DNA of 57,500 nucleotides. Origin: Symbiodinium natans. Lineage: Eukaryota > Sar > Dinophyceae > Suessiales > Symbiodiniaceae. Both the position numbers and the translations under genes were made by a program. Within the stretch, counting starts at the first letter, position 1. Every line of letters starts with the position of its first letter. Below, in pieces: positions 32,301 to 40,896 of this stretch. Where the stretch lies: NCBI GenBank assembly GCA_905221605.1, contig CAJNDS010002790.1:1-57500 (forward strand), in the 5' to 3' direction. The notes under the pieces were generated by a model, which searched no databases, had not been told where the DNA came from, and worked only from the letters and a program-made list of their open reading frames with translations.

Positions 32301-35300
32301 TCGCGTTTAGGGGTTGAGGGTGTATAGGGCATAGCAGGGTTGCAAGCTTGAGGGCTTCGGAAAGGTTCAGGGCCATTCTTCGACCCAAGCATGTACACAT
32401 GCGAGCGCATCCACATGTCAAAAAAATATTGAGCATTTCGGGGCCTAGGCCTAGGGTTGAGGATCTTGTTTCGAGGAATGGCATGGTCAAGGCAAACGTC
32501 CCACAATGCTGCAGCGCAAACCGTATTCTCTTCACTGCATCCCCCTGCAGATTCACGCGCCCAATCACGTGTGTGACAAGATTAGTGAGACGAGGCGGCA
32601 TCCGTGCTGGATGGGAAGAGGTTCTTGCACAGACGGCTGGCTGCCTCCTCGGCAACATCAGCTCGTGCTTTGCGCCGAAAGATTGTCACCTGTGTCAATG
32701 AAGCTGCATCCTCGGGGAGGGTGCCAGGATGAATCCAACAGGTGCGCAGAGGTCGGCCGAACTCAAATGTCAGAGTTCGACCCTCAACATCAATGCTGCT
32801 AGGCTGCGTTTTAAATACTCCTGTTAATACTGTGTACTGCAGATGGCAATTCCACACGGAACCTTGGGGAGAAAAGTTGAGCGCCACTTTGCTCATCGAG
32901 GCAGGCGCGCTGATTTTCAAGCGGCTGTTCGTTGCAGGGGGCTTCCACACGGAACCCGCTAGCAAAGCTTGGACCCCTTGTCCTTGTGCATCTGGACGTT
33001 CCTGTGTCACTGTGACGTTTGCAGCTGGTATGCGTTCGCTGGTCGGCAGGCCTTGCCGCTTGCAAGCCCAGACGTCGGGCGATTGGCGTCCCAGCCACAA
33101 GCAACCTATGACGGCATCACTGTCCTCACGCGGCAACCACGTTCTCACACTGTCAAAGAAGAACTCTTTGCTGACACCCGCAAAGCGCATGTGTTTTGCG
33201 ATCATACGAATGATGGCTGATCGCTGTGCCTTTTCATTGCCTCCAAGGCCGTCATCTCCATCTGACTCTCCTTTTTGTCGTTTCGTAGATGTGCCAACAG
33301 CATCCGCATATGGACCCAGCATCTCCGGCTTGCGCACTGCATTGGAAGACCACTCCACGAGCTGGCTCCAAAGCACTTCCTCGTTGACTTCCAACTCATC
33401 CAACTGGATCAACGCATGTATGATAGATCCATGTGCTTCAGCGAAAGCTGGCGATTCAATCAGGCCCTTGCTATTCAGCAACATCTCGCGGCAATACCGA
33501 AGAAGCAAGTCTTCTGGTAGGCAGTACGACATTTTGAGTGCTGCAGTGATTGTCCGCACTTTCAAGTCCAATTCTGACTGCTGCAAACTTGTCAAATACC
33601 TCAGGCAGTGTCTGCTGAGGTCATCAATGAGGTAGAGCTTGGCAGCTTGGAGGGTGGAGATGGCACGTTCAGGAGTCAACTTGCAGTCGAGATGGTGTGA
33701 GCTCCTCTGCATGACGTCGAAGGCTTCTGCATCAACGTCCTTCAGTGTGATCTCGCGCGTGGCGTTCTCCTTAAAGTCGCCATACAAAGCTGCGCAGAGG
33801 GGTTCGGACAGGGCAGCCAGGTGAGCGCGAATGAAGGGCACCCGCTGGCCTTCTGCTCCCAGGATCGCCACCGCATCGGCGAATCTTTCTTCAGAGAGCA
33901 GGCGTTCTGACCAACGGTCCTGCGCTTGCTTGAAGTCCGGATCCGCCATGAAAACTGCGAGGCGTAGCAGGCCAACTTAGGAATGTGTGCTTGGTTAGGT
34001 CAGACTGTGCCAAGGAACATGTGCAGATCATGCCCTTAGAGGAGGCGATCGCGCATACGCCTCACGCGCAATTGCTGCCTATTGTTACACAAAACTATTG
34101 TTACACAAAACTACACTTCATGACATTCATCCTGCAGACGCTTATCTTGCGGGAGCAAGGATCAATAGCGACCTTGGGATGTTTCTATCTGACTGCAACA
34201 GAGTGCCCCAGCTTGAGCATCAAGGTGAACAACATCCAAGGACTTCCATGCGCGCAGATGGGGGCCGGATTGGGTACTTGTTCGAGTACCCCTAAACCCT
34301 AAACCCTAAACCCCAAACCGCCACCCCTAAAAAGGAACCGTCATGAAGTAAACTGCGGGGCGCCTGCAGCGCCTCGCGGAAGTGGTCCTGTGCCTCAGCC
34401 TTGGACTCCGGAACGGACTCGCCGAGCTTCAGGCAGCAGTGCGCCTGTCAGTTTGCTAAACCTCTAAGGGGTTCAAGGGGATGATGTTGGGACGTACCCA
34501 AAAACCCTAAACCCTAAACCCTTAACCCCTAAACCCTATAAACCCCGAACCTTAAACCCTCCTGTATTCAAGTCATGAGCACCCCAAGTCGGTTTTTTTG
34601 GGGGTTTGGGTTTCGTCAGGATCCTCTTCAACCATTCTTTCGGCCAAAGCTCCTGCCATCAAGAGACCTTGAACCAATATTCAGGGTAGCTGGGTAGAAC
34701 CAATCTTCAGCGTAGCTTGTACGGGTGATCACGGTAACATTCTTTAGGGTTGCGGCTTCGGGTGCAGGGTAGGCTTCCGGAACCCCCTCTTGCCCGAAAC
34801 ACTAAACCCCGACAAGCCCTAAACTAGGCTGCCCAGTAACCTAGGCTTAAAAAGGGTGCCCTTTTTTGCTTAAAGGGGTTTATAAGGGAACCTAAACCCC
34901 CCCAAAAAGGGAATAAGGGTACTACTGGGCATCCTAGTAAATGCTGCCCCAGCCCCCCTCTCTCTCTCTGCCTGGTTCAGTAGGGAAGCCCGCTCCATCT
35001 TGGCGAAGCGGGCGATGAGTTCCTCAGGGTTCGTTCTGGGTTTAGGAGGGTTTAAAGGTTTTCAGGCTTTTCGGGGTTAGGGTTTAGGGTTTAGGGTTTG
35101 AGGTTTAGGGTTTAGGGCTCCAAAACAGAAGCAGTCTGGGAAGACCCGACACTCGGTAAACCCTAACCCTAGGCGCTCACACGCTATGCGCAGACAAGGC
35201 GCGTCACTTTGCCTCAGCAGCAGCTTATCCTCAAGGGGCCGCGTGACTGAGCACCCAGGGCTCCAGAATTTCGAACTTCGGGTCAAAAACCTTATAGGGT

Positions 35301-36252
35301 TTGGGCTTTAGGGTTTAGCATGCAGGGGTTAGGGGTTAGGGTTCGAAGTTTAGGGTTTAGGGAGTTTAGGGTTCTAAGTCTAGGATTCAACCAGGAACCT
35401 AAGAATTTAAAATGGACCGCTTCTTTTGGAGGCTTGCTGGGGTTGACAATGTAACTCAACCAACCCCAAGCCACCCTACACCCCGAAGCCCCTAAGCCCC
35501 AGAACCCCTGACCTTGGGATGTTCCCCCTTGTACTAACAGTCCTTAATGGGGATTAGGGGGTACCATAATCCCGATTCGGGACTGTTAGTACAAGGGGTA
35601 ACATCCCAAGTCCCTAAACCCTAAACCCTAAAAGCCCTAAACCCTAAACCCTAAAACCCTAAACCCCGAACAACCCCAAAGCCCGTCCGGCACGGCGGCA
35701 ACCGCGCGGCGGAAGGCCTGACGGCCCTGTGCAAAGGCCTGGCGCTTGATGTCCGCGCGGCCAACCTGCAGGGGGAATGATGACTAATTAGGGTTGTTTT
35801 TGGGGAGGGTTTAGGGTTTTAAGGTTTTGGGTTTTCAGGGTAGTAGTTAGGCTTCTGGGACATAAGGCAAGGGCCGACCTGCAGGGGGGGATAATGACTG
35901 GGGTTCTTGAATTTGGGCAAAGGCCGAGGGTTCTGGGACTTTACATCAGGGCTTTTCACCCCAAAGCGCAGCGCGGTACATAATTCCAATACGGGAACAA
36001 GCGCTTCTAGCCTCTTCGGGGGCATCCCTTCTAGGAGAGGTGTGGGGGGTGGGGGGGGGGCGGCTCTGCCTCCATATGCTTGTCTGCTTCTTCCAGGGCA
36101 TCCGCCGCACGATTCAGGAACCTGTGCTGGCATGGTGGCCCGGACATAACACCCCACAAGGGATTCCCCTTGAAACAATTATTTAGGGTTTAGGGCTTAG
36201 GGTTTAGGGTTTAGCGCTTTCTAGATTAGCCAAGGTCGCCTTCAATAGATTT

Positions 36253-36283
<31 letters not shown>

Positions 36284-39200
36284 ACATTTCTGGGGAGAGT
36301 TGGATTTAACTCGCATCAGTTGGCGAAAACACGCCTTGCCAGGGGCCCATCATGACATAAGGCTCAGGAGACCGAGGCTAAAGGTTTAGGGCTAAGGGTT
36401 AGAGTGCAGGGTTGAGGTCTTATAGGCTCAGGTGAAAGGAATGCTCGTTTCTTCTCTTCTTCTCCCCCAACCCCCCCCCCGCCCTCTCTCCCAACAAAGG
36501 CATGTACACCTACAGGGCTTTGTGTTTGAAGGTCCGTGTACTTGAGGTGGAGCCCCAAACGCTGGGCCTGCCCAAACCCTACAACCCTACAACCCTACAT
36601 CCCCAAAAGACCCCCCCTATAACCCCAATTAAACCCTAAACCCCTAAACCCGAAAACCCCAACCCTGAAGCCCCTAAACAGACGCCCAGGCGCTTCACGG
36701 TACAGGGCGGTCTGACGCTGGTCAACTCCAGGCAGAACCAGACTTCCGCGCCCGCGGGGATGTGCGGAGGCGCCTCTTTCTGATTCAGGGCTTAGGGTTT
36801 AGGGCTTAGGGTCTAGGGTCTAGGGTTTAGGGTTTAGGGTTCAAAGGACTCTTATTTAAGGGTTTTGGGGCCCACAGGCCATATCATTTGAGGCTTTTGG
36901 ACTATTTTGGGCCTCAGGGGAAGGCTGTATAGGGTTTAGGGCTTGGGGTTTATCGGGTTTAGGGTTTTTTAATTCGGGTTCGGGCTTTATTGTTTCTGAG
37001 GCTGAGGTTTCCCCCCATACACCTCTTGTAGAATCAGTAGTACCCCACGATATACCGCTGCCTTCTACGCCTCATACAAGAGCGCTGCCCGTGGTTTTTG
37101 GCTTCGGGCCCCGAACCCTGACAAACAATTGTACAGGGAACCAGCCACCGAAGTAGTTGGTATGCAATTTGGGACCCAGGTAGGGTTTCGGCTGCGTCTT
37201 TACTGGGTCCAGGCGATGGCTCAGTATGGCATTGCAAAAGCAGGGGTCCCTTTGTCCTTTGTCAGGGAGGCCTAGAGCCTAGAGTGAACCCTCAAAAAGG
37301 TGAGTTTTATGGCTTCATCTGCCTGAAACAAGATCATGCTCGCATGGGGTATGCCATCCCAATTTCAAGGTTCATGTCGTCCCCACAGTGAGCCCCCCGT
37401 GCATTCAAGAGGAGGGCGGCGACCGCAAAACAGGGGGGAAAACCCTACACCCTAAACCTAAACCCTAAACCCTAAACCTAAACCCTAAACCCTACACCCT
37501 AAACCCTAAAGCCTGATCCCCTAACTCTTGTGGCGCGCTGCTGCAAGAGTTTTGTGCACTCCACCACCTCCAACCTCTAGGCAAGAAGCACCCCCAAGCT
37601 CCATGGCCTGAACCCGAATCCTTTTCGACTTCCTAAACCCTAAACCCTAAACCCTAAACCCTAAACCCTAAACCCTAAACCCTAAACCCTAAACCCTAAA
37701 CCCTAAACAACCCTCCCGCTTGAAGCTACATTGCACCCGAAGTAAACTCCACTTCTTGAGCATTAAAAACACTAAAACCTGAGCCGAGAATCCCTCAGCC
37801 TCTACTCCTCTAAACCGTCAACACCCGGCCCCAAACTCCAAACCGAGAACAATGAACCCTTCCATTGGAAACCTAATCTCTAAAACCTACTCTCTAAACC
37901 CCAAACCCTGAACCCTAAACCCTAGACCCGAAACCTTAAACCCTAAACCATCCATAACACACATCAACCCCTTGGGGTGCGGGCCCCTCGGCTTCCGTAC
38001 GCATACCGCGAGGGGCTCTGGACCCACGCCACCTGCGGGGGCGAGGGAGGCGTTTAGGGCTTAGGGTTTTTGTGGTTTTGGGGTTCTAGGGGTTTTAGGG
38101 TTTAGGGGTTTAGGGTTCTGGGGTTTTTGGGGTTGACGGTTTTAGGGAATAGGGTCCAGGGGAGGGATCTAGGGTTTTAGAGAAATCTGGGGATGTTAGG
38201 TTGTGGGTTCAGGGTTCAGGCTTTAGGGTTTAGGATCGTGGGTATTTTTCATGTCTAGGGATTCTAGGATTTGGATTGAGGGTTTAGGGTTTAGGGTTCA
38301 GGGCATGTCGAAACCTCCCAAGTAGGGCTGCTTTTGGTGGAGGGGGAAGGGGGCTCCACATAACGGGTGTAGGTTCAGGTCTGTAAGGTCTACCTTCTTG
38401 AGTTTTTGTTCCGATCCCCCAGCCGCCTCGCCACAGCGCATGGTCTCGGCGGCCAGATGCCACGCCTCCACCCCCTGGCGGTGACAATTCACGAATATAG
38501 GGGTTCCCTTATAACAAGGAACCCAATAAGGTACCCATATTCTTATTGTTGTAAACCCCCTCTTGGCTTGGGTTCAGAGCTTAGGGCTTAGGGTTTAGGG
38601 TTTCAGGGTTCGGGCTTCGGGGAGTCGGCCTGATCCTGTCGGCCGAGCTGGAAGGCACAGGGCATCGATCTCTTGCCCTCGCGGCTGGTGTCCACGCGCC
38701 TCTCAGGGTTTAGGGTTTAGGGCTTAGGGCTTAGGGTTTAGGGTTCAGGGTTTAGGGTTTAGGCTTTAGGGTTTACGTTTTAGGGTTTTTGGGTTCAGGG
38801 TTTAGGGTTTAGGATGAAATCTAAGGTTGGAGCCATGGGCCCTTAGTGTGGTCCCTTACCCTTCTTTAAATGGATTTAAAGGGGATCCGAAGTTTGGGCC
38901 CTTATTGCGTATAGTGAATATAAGGGGGCGGTACGTTAGGTATCAAGGGACTATAGGAGGCACCCTTTTTCAGGGACCCTACGGGTATTTCAGGGGATAT
39001 TTTGGGGCCTACTTAGGCTGTTTTCGGGACTATATACGGGTCCCTTCTAGGAGCTCTCCCCTTGCCCCTTAAAGGTGCTTCCTTCCTTCCCTCCTAGAAG
39101 CCAGTATGTTCTGGACTTATAGGGTAAGGTTTGCGGGACTTACAGGGACTTTGGGCTTAGGGTTATGAGGGTTATGAATGACTTATATACAGGGGTGATA

Positions 39201-40300
39201 AGGTTTACGAGCTCCAAAGTGGCTAGAAAGCTTTGGGGGTTATAAGGTGTCTGGGCTTCGGTTCATCATTGCCATTTTATAAGGGCCTGAGGCTTCCGGG
39301 TGTCGGGTTTAGGGTTTAGGGTTTTGGGTTCACAGGCTTATGGGCCTCCCGAACCCTAGGGCGCCTGCCATCTGCCAGGTATGTGGAGTAGTGCAGGTTC
39401 ACCTCGCGAGGTTTAGCGACAGTGAGGCTTGAGGGCTTCGCGTCGGTTTGAGGTTTAGGGTCTATACTTATGGTCAAAGTAATAAACCCTAAACCCTAAA
39501 CCCTGAACCTGCCGCCAGGGGTCTCGGGAGTTCTTCGGAGCAGGATCTCCCTCCCCCTCCCGAAGCACCAGCTTCCAGAGTCCACTGCCAGAGCCTCGGA
39601 CGAGCTGCTTAGGAGGGGGTTTAGGGCTTTCAGGGCTTTGGATTTGGGGGTTAGGGTTTTGGGGTTTGGGGTGTTTGGGGGTTTGTGGGTTGAAAAAAAT
39701 TGGGTACTTTGAAGGTATTCTGGATTGAGGGTGGTTCTATAACTAGGTTGTGGGGCTTCGATAAACCTTAAACCCTAAACCCTAAACCCCAAACACTAAA
39801 CCTAAACCCTAAACCGTAAACCCTAAACCCTAAACCCTAAACCCTTAACCCTTTACCCTTACAACCCCGAACCCTTACAAACCTTGAGCCCCAAGCTTGT
39901 CTATGGGGGAGGGTTTGGGTGGGCAGTCGGAGCTCAGGGGAGTCTGGGAGACTCAGCCGGCACTAGGGGTTGGGTTTTAGGGTGCTCCCTAGACCTGAAT
40001 GCTGAGCCCTGAACCCGACAGAGGTAGGGGTCAGAGTCTACAGCTGAGGATGTATAGAGGTGGTCGTAGAGCTGTGGATTTGGGGGTTGGGGCTTTCGGG
40101 TTTAGGATGTACAAAAACACAGGCCTCTGCTTTCGCAACTTGGAGCTCTAGGTACCTTTCTCTAAACGCCACAACCGCCTTTAAACCTCAAGCCAACTCT
40201 AAACTCTAAACCCTAACCCTAAACCTTCAGATGTGCAGTCGGGGGCGCCAGCGAGCTCCTCGGAGCGCGCCGACTGCTCGCGGACTTCGTTGAAGTCCAC
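29310..40300 (-). CDS. FKBP-type prolyl isomerase with TPR repeats, about 16 exons
   Basis: Predicted peptidyl-prolyl cis-trans isomerase of the FKBP class followed by tetratricopeptide repeats, the layout of Hsp90-linked co-chaperones such as FKBP4/FKBP5 and plant FKBP62. FKBP segment in order: LWKLVLREGEGDPAPKNSR, VNLHYSTYLADG, DTSREGKRSMPCAFQLG, GVEAWHLAAETMRCGEA, VAWVQSPSRYAYGSRG, IPAGAEVWFCLEL. TPR segment: RQAFAQGRQAFRRAVAA, ELIARFAKMERASLLNQ, AHCCLKLGESVPESKAEAQD, MAKAYFRRGLAKERL, LKYLTDAIADFE, AAAELEPTDATIAKQL. Then MFAGILQRERAERERED. Nearly every joint keeps phase; one donor (36699 exon) is unresolved. No start or stop codon was identified. A BTB gene sits inside its intron 31828-34363. 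Confidence 0.85.
29368..29481 (-). mobile_element. Introner (family C), 114 nt, in the FKBP-TPR gene
   Basis: Sense ends GTTCCTTGGAGATGAA and TTGGTCCCCAAG, the same as the 57046 copy. Starts exactly at the donor of the 29482 exon and ends at CCCCAAG before an open frame. Second copy of one family acting as an intron of nearly identical size. Confidence 0.75.
29482..29569 (-). CDS. FKBP-TPR exon, post-TPR MFAGIL
   Basis: Acceptor GGCGGAACTGAAG; PTQMFAGILQRERAERERED. Like the K.MF.GML helix after the last TPR of this class. The donor GT begins the introner at 29368-29481. Confidence 0.75.
29780..29883. mobile_element. Family A hairpin element
   Basis: ACTTGGGATGTTCCCGCTTA with partner TAAGGGGGAACATCCCAACT; inner arms CAGTCCTTAATTGGGATTA. 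Confidence 0.8.
30095..30169 (-). CDS. FKBP-TPR exon, last TPR helix
   Basis: 75 nt, phase 0 to 0: AAAELEPTDATIAKQLHAAR then ARKHK; GC donor (AAG|GCCCGG). The acceptor CCTCCAG is a direct extension of CCCTAAACCC. Confidence 0.85.
30540..30830. repeat. ATT/TTA low-complexity tract
   Basis: Imperfect TTATTA, GATTAT and ACTATT units inside an FKBP-TPR intron. A similar tract in the other orientation is at 50029-50190. Confidence 0.85.
30969..31012 (-). CDS. FKBP-TPR exon
   Basis: EKLKYLTDAIADFE; GC donor (GAG|GCCGAA). Joined product DFEAAAELEPTD is a textbook TPR turn. Confidence 0.82.
31300..31396 (-). CDS. FKBP-TPR exon, KAYFRRGLA
   Basis: Acceptor GTGTCGGGTAG; VAGALRCASQSDELPWMAKA then YFRRGLAKERLH; GC donor (ATG|GCTTTT). 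KAYFRRG is the conserved TPR3 motif that binds the Hsp90 tail in the family. Confidence 0.88.
31747..31827 (-). CDS. FKBP-TPR exon
   Basis: Acceptor CCACTTCACCAG; ACRTLLDRHGPCDTPAEDGH then PPESMAQ; donor GTGCGG; 81 nt, phase 0 to 0. Confidence 0.8.
32582..33949 (-). CDS. BTB/POZ-BACK domain protein, 455 codons, intronless
   Basis: Complete ORF from ATG to TAA. Residues about 20-120 form a BTB/POZ domain: VPFIRAHLAALSEPLCAALY, then ITLKDVDAEAFDVM and STLQAAKLYLIDDLSRHCLR. Residues about 120-215 look like a BACK helix set (LPEDLLLRYCREML, IIHALIQLDEL, LWSQLVEWSSNA). The C-terminal 150 residues (TFEFGRPLRTCWIHPG) recall the beta-rich end of BTBD-type proteins, but I cannot name the domain. BTB proteins usually dimerise and link substrates to cullin-3 ubiquitin ligases; that role is family knowledge only. 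It is the longest unbroken ORF in the window, has no telomere-like repeat in it, and lies inside an intron of the FKBP-TPR gene, so a retro-inserted copy is possible. Confidence 0.85.
   Translation of the reverse strand: MADPDFKQAQDRWSERLLSEERFADAVAILGAEGQRVPFIRAHLAALSEPLCAALYGDFKENATREITLKDVDAEAFDVMQRSSHHLDCKLTPERAISTLQAAKLYLIDDLSRHCLRYLTSLQQSELDLKVRTITAALKMSYCLPEDLLLRYCREMLLNSKGLIESPAFAEAHGSIIHALIQLDELEVNEEVLWSQLVEWSSNAVRKPEMLGPYADAVGTSTKRQKGESDGDDGLGGNEKAQRSAIIRMIAKHMRFAGVSKEFFFDSVRTWLPREDSDAVIGCLWLGRQSPDVWACKRQGLPTSERIPAANVTVTQERPDAQGQGVQALLAGSVWKPPATNSRLKISAPASMSKVALNFSPQGSVWNCHLQYTVLTGVFKTQPSSIDVEGRTLTFEFGRPLRTCWIHPGTLPEDAASLTQVTIFRRKARADVAEEAASRLCKNLFPSSTDAASSH
34364..34444 (-). CDS. 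FKBP-TPR exon, AHCCLKLG
   Basis: Acceptor AAACTGACAG; AHCCLKLGESVPESKAEAQD then HFREALQ; GC donor (CAG|GCGCCC); 81 nt, phase 0 to 0. With the preceding exon gives LLNQAHCCLKLG, the TPR2 signature. Confidence 0.88.
34826..34936. mobile_element. Family G hairpin element
   Basis: AGGCTGCCCAGTAACCTAGG, AAAAAGGGTGCCCTTTTT centre-left, partner AAGGGTACTACTGGGCATCC. In the FKBP-TPR intron upstream of the 34972 exon. Confidence 0.65.
34972..35022 (-). CDS. FKBP-TPR exon
   Basis: ELIARFAKMERASLLNQ, 51 nt, phase 0 to 0; GC donor (CAG|GCAGAG). Confidence 0.82.
35512..35611. mobile_element. Family A hairpin element, best preserved
   Basis: CTTGGGATGTTCCCCCTTGT and its partner ACAAGGGGTAACATCCCAAG form a near-perfect 100-bp palindrome. 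Confidence 0.82.
35694..35765 (-). CDS. FKBP-TPR exon
   Basis: Acceptor CCCCCTGCAG; VGRADIKRQAFAQGRQAFRR then AVAA; donor GTGCCG; 72 nt, phase 0 to 0. First TPR helix. Confidence 0.78.
36070..36121 (-). CDS. FKBP-TPR exon, linker
   Basis: Acceptor CCATGCCAGCACAG; FLNRAADALEEADKHME; GC donor (GAG|GCAGAG). Confidence 0.72.
36699..36779 (-). CDS. FKBP-TPR exon, last FKBP strand
   Basis: Acceptor GCCTGAATCAG; KEAPPHIPAGAEVWFCLELT. IPAGA..WF.LEL is the conserved FKBP C-terminal strand. Donor not fixed: GT here, or GA at 36723 which would keep phase with the next exon. Confidence 0.8.
37985..38032 (-). CDS. FKBP-TPR exon, YAYGSRG
   Basis: Acceptor CTCGCCCCCGCAG; VAWVQSPSRYAYGSRG, 48 nt, phase 0 to 0; GC donor (GGG|GCCCGC). 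YAYGS.G is a core FKBP motif. Confidence 0.9.
38424..38474 (-). CDS. FKBP-TPR exon, AWHLAAETMRCGE
   Basis: Acceptor TGTCACCGCCAG; GVEAWHLAAETMRCGEA; GC donor (GCG|GCTGGG). The Trp is the family pocket-floor residue of the G(W/L)(E/D) A..TM..GE motif. Confidence 0.9.
38630..38699 (-). CDS. FKBP-TPR exon, D-S/T-S-R strand
   Basis: Acceptor CCCTGAGAG; RVDTSREGKRSMPCAFQLGR. Family FDSS..R..PF.F.LG. GC donor (CAG|GCCGAC) gives one extra residue; an earlier GA donor is possible. Confidence 0.86.
38828..38950. mobile_element. Family H element
   Basis: GGAGCCATGGGCCCTTAGTG, TTAAAGGGGATCCGAAGTTT; shares these arms with 40534-40690. Confidence 0.5.
39365..39402 (-). CDS. FKBP-TPR exon, VNLHYSTYLADG
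   Basis: Acceptor AAACCTCGCGAG; family V.VHYTG.L.DG. GC donor (AG|GCGCCC); the next exon starts with the same GCGC. Confidence 0.9.
39509..39594 (-). CDS. FKBP-TPR exon, N-terminal strand of FKBP fold
   Basis: Acceptor AGCTCGTCCGAG; LWKLVLREGEGDPAPKNSRD; GT donor (CAG|GTTCAG); phase 1 to 0. Confidence 0.85.
40249..40300 (-). CDS. Most upstream FKBP-TPR exon seen
   Basis: Acceptor CTCCGCTCCACCAG; VDFNEVREQSARSEELA; GC donor (TG|GCGCCC) in phase with 39594. No ATG, so a further 5' exon is expected before 40846. Confidence 0.7.
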
Positions 40301-40331
40301 CTGGTGGAGCGGAGGGGTTTAGGGATTCGGG

Positions 40332-40535
40332 TTGGGATGTCCTCCTTATACTAGCAGTCCTTAGTACTTAGAGGTCCGTGGTACTTATTAACGAATCATA
40401 ACTGTACTTACGACCCGCTAGTAAGCCCTCATATGGTTATGAGTACAGTTATAAATACAACGTTAGTTGGGCATGAGTACCATGAACCTCCAAGTAGTAC
40501 CTCCAAACGACAATCCCTATTCGGGACTGATAATT
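40332..40535. mobile_element. Nested insertion: family B element inside a family A element
   Basis: Family A left arm GGGATGTCCTCCTTATACTA (40334-) is interrupted near 40372 by a complete family B element ending CATGAACCTCCAAG (40494). After it, ATCCCTATTCGGGACTGATA resumes family A. A family H element follows. Confidence 0.7.
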
Positions 40536-40690
40536 AGGGGATCCGAAGTATGGGCCCCTGATGTGGGTTCCTTGTTGTATAACCCATATACACACTATAC
40601 AGAATAAGGGTTCATACTTCGCATCCCGTTTAAGTCCCTGTAAACAAGGGCAAGGGACCATACCAATGGCACATGGTTCCAACCTTACAT
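40534..40690. mobile_element. Family H element, reverse orientation
   Basis: GGATCCGAAGTATGGGCCCC with partner GGGTTCATACTTCGCATCCC and outer GGGACCATACCAATGGCACA. Confidence 0.55.
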
Positions 40691-40845
40691 AATGGGGCGG
40701 CTTTGGGCTCGAGATGAATGTAAACAAAAACGAACCAAAAACCCTAAACCCTAAACACTAAATTTCTGTCATGGCTAGTTGTGAAGTGTGATGTAGACCT
40801 GGCTTCGGTCAGAACTGCTACGATCCCCTTCAGGCCGTATCCAGC

Positions 40846-40896
40846 TCACGAAAACCACCGACAAACCAAGGCAGCCAGAACACTGAGTCGAACCTC
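40846..40896 (-). CDS. HEN1: HEN1 terminal exon with stop
   Basis: Acceptor ACTACACCCTCAG; 16 codons and TGA, in phase with the 41150 exon. Tail not conserved in the family. Confidence 0.65.
   Translation of the reverse strand, partial: EVRLSVLAALVCRWFS

Noticed and set aside
32742-33635. 297-codon plus-strand ORF
   Set aside because: Antisense shadow of the BTB/BACK gene; no domain recognised in it.
37539-37607. Minus-strand island AMELGGASCLEVGGGGVHKT
   Set aside because: The flanking FKBP exons 37985 and 36779 join in phase 0 and keep the FKBP fold without it.
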